From Achromobacter sp. UMC71 (GTDB lineage: Bacteria > Pseudomonadota > Gammaproteobacteria > Burkholderiales > Burkholderiaceae_B): a DNA stretch of 64,000 nt. Below the pieces are notes generated by a model that saw nothing but the letters and a program-made list of their open reading frames with translations, had not been told where the DNA came from and made no database searches. Where the stretch lies: contig NZ_LZZT01000028.1 of the NCBI RefSeq assembly GCF_014170305.1, forward strand, positions 1 to 64,000. The letters are read 5' to 3'. Made by a program: the position numbers and the translations under genes. This document shows, piece by piece, positions 36,267 through 43,116 of this stretch (position 1 is its first letter; each line of letters begins with the position of its first letter).

Positions 36267-37390
36267 GGGGCAACGGCCTCGTCCAGCTGGCGGATGTTCT
36301 CGGAATCAGGCGCGGAATCGGGCACGGCGCGCTCGGTGCGCATGCGCCGCAGCAGCTCAAGATTGGCCTGGAAGTCAACGTAGTGCGGCAGCTTCAAGTG
36401 CTGCACGAAGCCGGACGCCTCGACGTTGTCGCTGTGGTACAGCACGAATTCGTGGTCGTTGGCCGGCGAATCAGCGCGTTCGCCGAGTTCCTGCGCCTTC
36501 AGCGCGCGGTCCACCAGCGCCATCGACATGGCCTTGCGCTCGCCGTAGCCGAACGTCAGGCCGTAGCCGCGCGTGAACTTCGGCCCCTCTTCGCCGTTGC
36601 CGGCGAACTGGCTCACCATCTGGCACTCGGTGATCTCGATCTCGCCGACGGTGACCGCGAACCCCAGTTCCTCGATGTGCATGTCGACTTCCAGGAAGCC
36701 GTAGCGGATCTCGGCGGCGAAGGGGTGCGTATTGCCGTAGCCGCGCTGGGTGGAATACCCCATCGACAGCAGGAAGCCTTCGTCGGCGCGCGCCAGGTTC
36801 TGCAGGCGGGCGGCGCGCGAGGCCGGAAAATCCAGCGGCTGGCGGGTCAGGTCGAAGGGCTCGGGGTCGCCTTCCGGAATGGGCTCGGCATCGATCAGGT
36901 CGTCGTGCGCCAGCAGATCGGTGACGCGCGGCATGGCGCTGTCCAGTGGCTCGGCACCGGCCGGCAAAGCGTCGGCCTCGCGTTCGGCTTCCAGCGAGAA
37001 ATCGAGCAGGCGCTGGGTGTAGTCGTAGGTCGGGCCCAGGATCTGGCCGCCGGGCACGTCCTTGAAGGTGGACGAGATGCGGCGTTGCAGGCGCATGTTG
37101 CCGGTGTCGATCGGCTGCGTGTAGCCATAGCGCGACAGCGTGGTGCGGTAGGCGCGCAACAGGAACACGGCTTCGATCACGTCGCCGGCCGCCTGCTTGA
37201 GCGCCAGCGCCGCCAGTTGCGGGTCGTAGAGCGAGCCTTCGGCCATGACGCGCGACACCGCCAGCGGCATCTGGCCGCGGATCTGGTCCAGGCTCAGTTC
37301 GGGCACGGCCCGGTCGCCGCGCCGGTAGTCGTCCAGCATGCGGTAGGAATTGAGGATGGCGCGTTCGCCACCTTTGACGGCCACGTACAT
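36263..37390 (-). CDS. phnI: C-P lyase core protein PhnI (nucleosidase component)
   Basis: PhnI, with PhnG, PhnH and PhnL, replaces adenine of ATP by the phosphonate. The 375-aa protein starts MYVAVKGGERAI and contains MRLQRRISSTFKDVPGGQILGPTYDYTQRLLDF, diagnostic of PhnI. It follows phnH by 1 nt and overlaps phnJ. The length is close to E. coli PhnI (354 aa). Confidence 0.96.
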   Translation of the reverse strand: MYVAVKGGERAILNSYRMLDDYRRGDRAVPELSLDQIRGQMPLAVSRVMAEGSLYDPQLAALALKQAAGDVIEAVFLLRAYRTTLSRYGYTQPIDTGNMRLQRRISSTFKDVPGGQILGPTYDYTQRLLDFSLEAEREADALPAGAEPLDSAMPRVTDLLAHDDLIDAEPIPEGDPEPFDLTRQPLDFPASRAARLQNLARADEGFLLSMGYSTQRGYGNTHPFAAEIRYGFLEVDMHIEELGFAVTVGEIEITECQMVSQFAGNGEEGPKFTRGYGLTFGYGERKAMSMALVDRALKAQELGERADSPANDHEFVLYHSDNVEASGFVQHLKLPHYVDFQANLELLRRMRTERAVPDSAPDSENIRQLDEAVAP

Positions 37391-37391
37391 G

Positions 37392-38009
37392 TCAGCTCTC
37401 CACGCGCGTGCTGCGGGGCAGCGCGCACAGTTGCCGCCCGTGCGTCAGGAAGACGTCGACGCCCAGCGGAAAACGTTGATGGTTCAGGCGCCATTCGCGC
37501 CAGAAGCCTTCCGGCAGCCCGGCCGCGCGCAGCGCCTGGCGGGTCTGGATGCCGGGGCCGGTCAGCGTGGCCTCGGCGCCCTGGTCCAGCGACTCGACTT
37601 CGAGCAGCAGCGTGGTGGACAGGTCGGGATAGGCCGGGTCGCCAGGGTGGCAGGCCGACAGCGCGGGCGCCGCGAATCCGGCCGGCACGCAGGCAAAGCG
37701 CGCCAGTGACGGCGACGGCACGATGGGGCAGGCGCAATGAAAACGCAGGAAATCCAGCACCCCGCTGTCCACGCCTTCAGGCAGCCACAGCGGCGTATCG
37801 ACATCGACCAGCGTCAGCAGCAGCGCCGTCAGCGCCGGCGACAGTCCGGCCGGCACACCGCTGGCCGCGGCCGTTTCGACGACCCGGCCCGGATGCGCCA
37901 TGGCGTCCAGCGCCGTGCGGAAAGTGTCCTGCGCGTCGTTCACCGGGTCCGCGAACCCGGGCAGCAGCTTGCGGCTGGCGGCCGCCGCGCTCAAGTGTTC
38001 CTGATGCAT
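37392..38009 (-). CDS. phnH: C-P lyase core protein PhnH
   Basis: PhnH is a dimeric core subunit of the C-P lyase complex. The 205-aa protein shows LPGFADPVNDAQDTFRTALDAMAHPGRV near the N-terminus and the C-terminal FPLGVDVFLTHG, both conserved in PhnH. I placed the start at ATG 38009, 1 nt after the phnG stop; the open frame extends 18 codons into phnG. Confidence 0.95.
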   Translation of the reverse strand: MHQEHLSAAAASRKLLPGFADPVNDAQDTFRTALDAMAHPGRVVETAAASGVPAGLSPALTALLLTLVDVDTPLWLPEGVDSGVLDFLRFHCACPIVPSPSLARFACVPAGFAAPALSACHPGDPAYPDLSTTLLLEVESLDQGAEATLTGPGIQTRQALRAAGLPEGFWREWRLNHQRFPLGVDVFLTHGRQLCALPRSTRVES

Positions 38010-38010
38010 G

Positions 38011-38481
38011 TCAGTCCTCGCCTCGCACCATCGTGAAGAATTCGACCTTGGTCTGCGCGGCAACGCGCGCCTGGCTTTCGACGCGCCCCGCGCGATCGCG
38101 CGCCAGCGGTTCGATCAGCTGGGCCTGTACCGTGTCGTGCCAATCAGGCAACTGCAGCAGCGCGTCAGCCACCGCCGCCTGTTCGGCGTGGCGCAGGGAC
38201 CGGCCCTGCACGTAGGCGATGCCGACCACGCCGTTGTCCAGGCTGACGGCGCAACGTGTCACGGTCATTTCGCCCAGGTTGAAACGCCCGCCGGTGCCGC
38301 CGCTGCGCGCCCGCACCATGGCCATGCCGGTCTGGGCCGGCCGCAACATCTGATGGGTCGGCAGGCCGCCCAGGGAGCCGAAGGCCCCGTCCAGCATGGC
38401 CGGATCGGCCAGCGCCAGCACCCGCATCCAGGCGGCCCGCTGCGCATTGGCCTCGCCCTGCGCTGTGTGTCGATGATCCAT
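38011..38481 (-). CDS. phnG: C-P lyase core protein PhnG
   Basis: This is the first gene of the leftward phnGHIJKLM-MOSC operon. The 156-aa protein has RAAWMRVLALA at the start, MVRARSGGTGGRFNLGEMTVTRCAV in the middle and GRSLRHAEQAAVADAL, all PhnG hallmarks. The ATG at 38481 follows AGAGGAAA. Upstream lie a sigma70-like promoter, a CTAG-centred palindrome and Pho-box-like repeats. Confidence 0.95.
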   Translation of the reverse strand: MDHRHTAQGEANAQRAAWMRVLALADPAMLDGAFGSLGGLPTHQMLRPAQTGMAMVRARSGGTGGRFNLGEMTVTRCAVSLDNGVVGIAYVQGRSLRHAEQAAVADALLQLPDWHDTVQAQLIEPLARDRAGRVESQARVAAQTKVEFFTMVRGED

Positions 38482-38494
38482 TATTTCCTCTAAA

Positions 38495-38504
38495 CGTCTA
38501 GACG
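38495..38504. promoter_or_regulatory. CGTCTAGACG palindrome, candidate PhnF operator 1
   Basis: This perfect 10-bp palindrome sits just after the predicted transcription start of phnG and 13 bp before its ATG, a typical place for a repressor. The same core with two changes recurs at 39438 before the other phn arm. Confidence 0.6.
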
Positions 38505-38513
38505 ACCGGATGG

Positions 38514-38542
38514 AGTATGATCGCGTTCAGATCGAAGTTCAA
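38514..38542 (-). promoter_or_regulatory. Predicted sigma70 promoter of phnG operon
   Basis: On the minus strand TTGAAC (38542-38537) and CATACT (38519-38514) are separated by 17 bp. Each matches the consensus at four of six positions. The start would fall near 38507, directly next to the CTAG palindrome. Confidence 0.5.
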
Positions 38543-38551
38543 CAGCCTGGC

Positions 38552-38569
38552 GTGAATTTTTGATGACAG
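38552..38569 (-). promoter_or_regulatory. Pho-box-like repeat A upstream of phnG
   Basis: On the minus strand CTGTCAT (perfect 7-mer) is followed by CAAA and AATTCAC, the 7-4-7 spacing of a PhoB site with a weak second half. It lies about 10 bp upstream of the predicted -35 of phnG. Confidence 0.4.
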
Positions 38570-38633
38570 TTGCGGCGGGAACGCATCGCCTATCCCGCGC
38601 CCGCCGCTTGGTGCACAATCACAGCCATTCTTG

Positions 38634-38651
38634 ATGAAGCCGATATGACAG
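38634..38651 (-). promoter_or_regulatory. Pho-box-like repeat B in the phnG-phnF gap
   Basis: On the minus strand CTGTCAT is followed by ATCG and GCTTCAT. The first half is a perfect Pho 7-mer; the second matches at four positions. It lies 22 bp before the phnF start and points toward phnG. Confidence 0.4.
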
Positions 38652-38672
38652 ATCACAGCATGAGCACATTCC

Positions 38673-39395
38673 ATGGTTGAACGAGGTTCCGGCATCGCCG
38701 TGTGGCGCCAGATCGGCGAATCGCTGGCGGACGACATCCGCAACAAGCTCTATATGGCGGGCGAGCAATTGCCGTCCGAGCCCGAGCTGGCCGCGAAGTT
38801 CTCGGTCAACCGCCACACCATCCGGCGCGCCATGGGCGAACTCGAGCAAAGCGGGCTGGTGCGCATCGAACAGGGCCGCGGCACGTTCGTGCAAGAGCAC
38901 GCCATCGACTACGCCATCGGCAAGCGCACGCGCTTTTCCGAAAACCTGCGCAGCCAGGGGGTGCTGGGCCACCTGGAAACGCTGGGCAGCCAGACCTTGC
39001 GCGCGGCCGACATCGCCAAGCACCTGGGCCTGGCGCGCACCGCCCCGCTGTTGCGCGTGCAACTGGTGGGCAAGGCCGAAAACCGCCCCATCAGCGCGTC
39101 CGAGCACTATTTCGACGAAAAGCGCTTTCCCGATTTCGCCGACCGCCTGAGCGCCTTGAAATCGGTGTCCAAGGTCTATGCCCACTACGGCATCGGCGAC
39201 TACACCCGCAAGTGGTCGCGCATCACGGCCGCCCTGCCCTCGCCCGAGGTGGCACGGCTGCTGGGCCAGCCCAAGACGCGCCCGATCCTGCAGGTCGAAG
39301 CCCTGAACATCGACCAGGCCGGCGCGCCGTTGCAATACAGCATCACCCGCTTCGTCGGCGATCTGGTGCAGTTGATGGTGACCGACGAAAGTTGA
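38673..39395 (+). CDS. phnF: GntR/HutC family regulator PhnF
   Basis: This 240-aa protein has an N-terminal GntR winged HTH (LPSEPELAAKFSVNRHTIRRAMGELEQSGLVRIEQGRGTFV, about residues 32-70) and a UTRA effector domain. It is divergent from phnG, the usual place for PhnF. No strong Shine-Dalgarno precedes the ATG; a short 11-codon ORF (38645-38680) overlaps the start in another frame and could couple translation. It probably represses both phn arms through the CTAG repeats. Confidence 0.92.
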   Translation: MVERGSGIAVWRQIGESLADDIRNKLYMAGEQLPSEPELAAKFSVNRHTIRRAMGELEQSGLVRIEQGRGTFVQEHAIDYAIGKRTRFSENLRSQGVLGHLETLGSQTLRAADIAKHLGLARTAPLLRVQLVGKAENRPISASEHYFDEKRFPDFADRLSALKSVSKVYAHYGIGDYTRKWSRITAALPSPEVARLLGQPKTRPILQVEALNIDQAGAPLQYSITRFVGDLVQLMVTDES

Positions 39396-39437
39396 CCCCA
39401 AGCCGCGGCATCCCTGCCGCGGCCGTGCGACCCCACT

Positions 39438-39447
39438 CATCTAGACA
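39438..39447. promoter_or_regulatory. CATCTAGACA, candidate PhnF operator 2
   Basis: This site matches operator 1 at eight of ten positions with the TCTAGAC core kept. It lies 36 bp before the second phnM-like gene. Confidence 0.5.
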
Positions 39448-39482
39448 TCTGGTTGTAATGCAACACCGCTAACTTCCCACTC

Positions 39483-40679
39483 ATGAACCAAGCACACGCC
39501 CCCTCGCCCCTGGCCGGTGTCACAGGCCAACGTATCCTGACCCCTCGCGGCATCGAGCACGCCAGCCTGCGATTCAACGCGGGACTGATCGACGATGGCG
39601 GCGGCACCGCCGCGCGCGGCGCGACCTGGTTCGATGCCGGCAACCTGCTGGTGCTGCCCGGCATCGTCGACCTGCACGGCGACGCCTTCGAACGCGCCAT
39701 CATGCCGCGGCCCCGCGTCACGTTCCCCTACGACGGCGCGCTGTTCGACGTGGACCGCCAATTGCTGGCCAACGGCATCACTACCGAATTTCACGGTGTG
39801 ACGCTGTCCTGGGAAGGCGGCCTGCGCGGCGAGGCCTACGCCGAGCGCATGTTCGAGGCGCTGGAACGCATGCGCCACGTCATGGGCGCGCGCCACTACG
39901 TGCACCTGCGCTTCGAAACCCACCATGTAGGCGGCGTCGACACCGCCCAGCAATGGATCCGCGACGGCCGCGTGCGCTTCGTGGCGCTGAACGACCACCT
40001 GCCCGGCATGGCGCGCCGCCTGGGCGATGACCGCAAGCTGCTCCAATACGCCGACCGCGCCGAATGCGATCTGGACACCTTCCAGGACCGCATCCGCCAG
40101 GCGATGGCCGCGGCCGATTCCGTGGCCGACGCTATGCGCGAGCTGACCGCCTGCGCGCAGGCCGCCGGGCTGAAAGTCGCCTCGCACGACGACCCCGACG
40201 CCGCCACCCGGCGCTACTACCACCAACTGGGCTGCGGCGTGGCGGAATTCCCGCTGACGCGCGAAGCCGCCGGCGTGGCGCGCGACCTGGGCAATTCCGT
40301 GGTGTTCGGCGCGCCCAACGTGGTGCGCGGCGGCAGCCATACCAATGCCCCCAACGCCACCGAGATGATCCGCGCGGGTCTGTGCGACATCCTGACCTCC
40401 GACTACTACTACCCCGCCCCGCTGGCGGCCGTGATGCGCCTGGTCAACGACGGCGTCCTGCCGCTGGAGCAGGCCTGGAACCTGGTGTCGCTGAACCCGG
40501 CGCGCGCCGCCGGCCTGCAGGACCGCGGCCTGCTGGCCCCCGGCCTGATTGCCGACGCCATCGTGGTGGATGACCAGGTGCCCGGCCTGCCGCGCGTGTG
40601 CGCCGCGATCGTGGGTGGCGAGCTGCGCTACGCCACCCGCGCCTTCGGCGACGACCACAGCCAGCGCATGGCGGCCTGA
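39483..40679 (+). CDS. PhnM-like amidohydrolase (second copy, divergent branch)
   Basis: This 398-aa protein of the PhnM family has LPGIVDLHGD (HxD), VALNDHLPGMARRL, VASHDD and FGAPNVVRGGSHTNAPNATEMIRAGLCDILTSDYYYPA. It is clearly different from the phnM in the main operon: DHSPGQ is replaced by DHLPGM and the N-terminal part diverges. It begins a rightward operon with DUF1045 and phnN. It may hydrolyse the same triphosphate or a related ribosyl-phosphonate; redundancy or a different substrate cannot be told from sequence. Confidence 0.88.
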   Translation: MNQAHAPSPLAGVTGQRILTPRGIEHASLRFNAGLIDDGGGTAARGATWFDAGNLLVLPGIVDLHGDAFERAIMPRPRVTFPYDGALFDVDRQLLANGITTEFHGVTLSWEGGLRGEAYAERMFEALERMRHVMGARHYVHLRFETHHVGGVDTAQQWIRDGRVRFVALNDHLPGMARRLGDDRKLLQYADRAECDLDTFQDRIRQAMAAADSVADAMRELTACAQAAGLKVASHDDPDAATRRYYHQLGCGVAEFPLTREAAGVARDLGNSVVFGAPNVVRGGSHTNAPNATEMIRAGLCDILTSDYYYPAPLAAVMRLVNDGVLPLEQAWNLVSLNPARAAGLQDRGLLAPGLIADAIVVDDQVPGLPRVCAAIVGGELRYATRAFGDDHSQRMAA

Positions 40680-40681
40680 TC

Positions 40682-41425
40682 ATGCCCTTGGCCCACCGCT
40701 ATGCCCTGTACCTGGCCCCCACCGGCCCCTGGCGCGACCTGGGCAGCCGCTGGCTGGGACGCTGCGCCGACACCGGCGCGGCCCTGCCGCCGCTCCCAGG
40801 CCAACCCGAGGCCGCGCAGGATTGGACCCGCGCGCCGCGCCACTACGGCCTGCACGCCACCCTGAAACCACCGTTCCGGTTGCGCGCCGGCGCCACGCCG
40901 CAAGACGTGGACGCCGCCGCGCGCCGCCTGGCCAACGCCGACAGCGCCTTTGCCATCCAGCTGGACTGCGAGCCGCTGCGCGGCTTTCTGGCCTGGCGCA
41001 TCGCCGAACACGATGCCGACGGCCGGGCCCGCATCAACGCCCTGGCCGCCGCCGCCGTGCGCGGCCTGGACGAACTACGCGCCCCGCCCACCGCCGACGA
41101 ACTGGCCCGCCGCCAGCCGCAGGCGCTGCCGCCCGAACAGCAGGCCATGCTGGCGCGCTGGGGCTACCCGTATGTGTTCGACACCTTCACCTTCCACATC
41201 ACGCTGACCGGCAAGCTGGAAGGCGCCGCGCTGGAACAGGCGCAGGCCGTGGTCGCCGCCTTCGCCGACCCGCTGCGCGGCCAGGCGATGCCGGTGACAG
41301 GCGTCAGCGTCTACGTGCAGCCCGAGGCCGGCGCCGACTTCATCGCAGCGCGCCACTATGGCTTTGACGGCACCCGGGCCGACGCCGCCGGCGCCGCCTA
41401 CCTGCAAGGACCGGCCGCGGCATGA
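40682..41425 (+). CDS. DUF1045 phosphonate-metabolism protein, 2H phosphoesterase fold
   Basis: This 247-aa protein of the DUF1045 family is known from phn operons. It carries two H-x-T motifs, HAT at 58-60 (HATLKPPF) and HIT at 172-174 (FHITLTG), the signature of 2H phosphoesterases, which open cyclic phosphates. It starts 2 nt after the phnM-like gene and its stop overlaps the phnN start (ATGA). phnP is not seen in this window, so this protein is a good candidate for converting the cyclic product of PhnJ to ribose 1,5-bisphosphate, the PhnN substrate. Confidence 0.88.
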   Translation: MPLAHRYALYLAPTGPWRDLGSRWLGRCADTGAALPPLPGQPEAAQDWTRAPRHYGLHATLKPPFRLRAGATPQDVDAAARRLANADSAFAIQLDCEPLRGFLAWRIAEHDADGRARINALAAAAVRGLDELRAPPTADELARRQPQALPPEQQAMLARWGYPYVFDTFTFHITLTGKLEGAALEQAQAVVAAFADPLRGQAMPVTGVSVYVQPEAGADFIAARHYGFDGTRADAAGAAYLQGPAAA

Positions 41426-42000
41426 ACCCGCCCGCCCCCGCCAGCGGCGCGCGCCTGGTCTATCTGATGGGCGCGTCCGGCAGCGGCAAGGACACCTTGC
41501 TGCGCCTGATGCGCGCCCGCCTGCACGGCGATGAGCCCGTGCTGGTGGCGCACCGCTACATCACGCGCGACAGCGGCGCCACCGAAGACGCCCTGCGCCT
41601 GACCGAAGCGGAATTCGCGCGCCGCGCGGCGCTGGGCTGCTTCGCCCTGCGCTGGGCCAGCCATGGCTTGCACTATGGCATCGGCATCGAGGTCGATACC
41701 TGGCTGGGCTGCGGGGCGGCCGTCATCATCAACGGGTCGCGCGCGCACCTGGCCGACGCGCACCAGCGCTATCCCGCCCTGACCGCGGTGGAGATCACCG
41801 TGGAACCCGCCCTGCTCGCGCGCCGGCTGGCCGAACGCGGCCGCGAAAACCCGCAGCAGATCGCGCTGCGCCTGATGCGCGCGGCGCAGGACTTTGCCGT
41901 GCCCGAAGGCTGCCGCCTGCTGCGCGTGGGCAACAACGGCGCGCCGGAAACCGCGGCCGCCGAACTGCTGGACATCGCGCGGGGCCGGCTGGCCGCTTGA
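41422..42000 (+). CDS. phnN: Ribose 1,5-bisphosphate phosphokinase
   Basis: PhnN phosphorylates ribose 1,5-bisphosphate to PRPP at the end of the C-P lyase pathway. The 192-aa protein has a P-loop GASGSGKD at residues 17-24 and a guanylate-kinase-like fold (VAHRYITRDSGATEDALRLTEAEFARR). It overlaps the DUF1045 stop by 4 nt. Length and motifs are normal. Confidence 0.94.
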   Translation: MNPPAPASGARLVYLMGASGSGKDTLLRLMRARLHGDEPVLVAHRYITRDSGATEDALRLTEAEFARRAALGCFALRWASHGLHYGIGIEVDTWLGCGAAVIINGSRAHLADAHQRYPALTAVEITVEPALLARRLAERGRENPQQIALRLMRAAQDFAVPEGCRLLRVGNNGAPETAAAELLDIARGRLAA

Positions 42001-42030
42001 ATCCGGCGGCGTTGCCGGTCCGCGATGCCA

Positions 42031-42990
42031 TCACGCCGCGGGCCGGGCGTCCGCCCCCAGGTCCGCGCACAGTTCCAGCAGGATCGCCGAAAACCAATCC
42101 TCGGCCGCCAACGCCTGCTCGCGCCGCCGCCGGATCAGATTGATGGGCGGCAGTTCCCAGCCGAAATCCCACGGCACCATGCCCAGCTTGCCGCGCTGGC
42201 AGATTTCGCGCGCGATGTCTTCGGGCACCACCGACACCAGCGTTTCGTTGGCGCTCAGCATGCCTTCAATGACGTCGGTCGAATAAGCCTCCAGCACCGG
42301 CGACGGCGAACGCAGGCCGGCGCGGATGAAGTGCTCGACGATCAACTGGCGCGTCGGCGTATTGGCGGCCGGCAAGACCCAGTCCATCCCGGCAAGCGCG
42401 GCCCAATCCGGCTTGCGGCGGGCCAGGCGTTGCGCCAGCCGGCTGTGCGCGATCACCCGCGGCCGCTGGCGGTACAACACCCGGTGGCTCAGGTCGTCCA
42501 GCGCCACCGTCGAGGTCGCGCGGCTGATGATGCAATCGAGCTCGTGCCGGCGCAGCATCGGCACGAGGTGGTCGGTGGTGGCGCGATGCAAGGTCAGCGT
42601 GACGCCATGGCGCTGATGCAGCCGGCTGATCGCCGCCGTCAACAGCGCGCTCGATACGTAGGGCACCACGCCCACGTGCAGATGGGCAGCGCGGCCGTCG
42701 TGCAGCGCCTCGACCTCGCGCGCCCACAGGTCCAGGTCGTTCTGCAGATGGCGGGCGCGCACCAGCGCCAGCTCGCCCAGGGGCGTGGCCTGCATGCCCC
42801 GCCCCGTGCGCAGGAACAGCGGCGCGCCGAAGATGTCTTCCAGCTCGGCCAGCGCCTTGGTCGCGGCCGGCTGGCTGATGCCGGTGGCCGCCGCCACGCG
42901 GGTCAGCGTGCCGTGCTTGGCGATATTGGCCAGCAGGATCAGGTGCCGTTGCTTCAGGCGGTTGGCAAGGCGGGAAGCGTCCCAGATCAC
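42031..42990 (-). CDS. LysR family regulator
   Basis: This 319-aa protein has an N-terminal HTH (GTLTRVAAATGISQPAATKALAELEDIFGAPLF, about residues 27-59) and a LysR substrate-binding domain resembling the GbpR/PcaQ branch. It begins with a GTG at 42990 preceded by AGGAAA. It is divergent from the GGT-like gene across 126 bp containing a perfect 16-bp palindrome. It likely controls the GGT-Bug-GAF genes rather than the phn genes. Confidence 0.9.
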   Translation of the reverse strand: MIWDASRLANRLKQRHLILLANIAKHGTLTRVAAATGISQPAATKALAELEDIFGAPLFLRTGRGMQATPLGELALVRARHLQNDLDLWAREVEALHDGRAAHLHVGVVPYVSSALLTAAISRLHQRHGVTLTLHRATTDHLVPMLRRHELDCIISRATSTVALDDLSHRVLYRQRPRVIAHSRLAQRLARRKPDWAALAGMDWVLPAANTPTRQLIVEHFIRAGLRSPSPVLEAYSTDVIEGMLSANETLVSVVPEDIAREICQRGKLGMVPWDFGWELPPINLIRRRREQALAAEDWFSAILLELCADLGADARPAA

Positions 42991-43001
42991 GGCGTTTTCC
43001 T

Positions 43002-43017
43002 ATAACCAGATGGTTAT
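43002..43017. promoter_or_regulatory. Palindrome ATAACCA-GA-TGGTTAT, candidate LysR operator
   Basis: This perfect 7+2+7 inverted repeat begins 12 bp before the LysR start, in the divergent gap. Its position suits autoregulation and control of the rightward genes. Confidence 0.5.
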
Positions 43018-43116
43018 TCAATTATGCCAACAAAGGCGATTGCAGTTATTTCATGACCCTATACTGGGGCCGTCCATCGCCGCCCCGCGCGGCCCGCCCA
43101 GCCAGCCCGAACGCCC

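Noticed and set aside
38645..38680. 11-codon leader ORF overlapping the phnF start
   Set aside because: It lacks a ribosome site and any attenuation structure; mentioned under phnF only.
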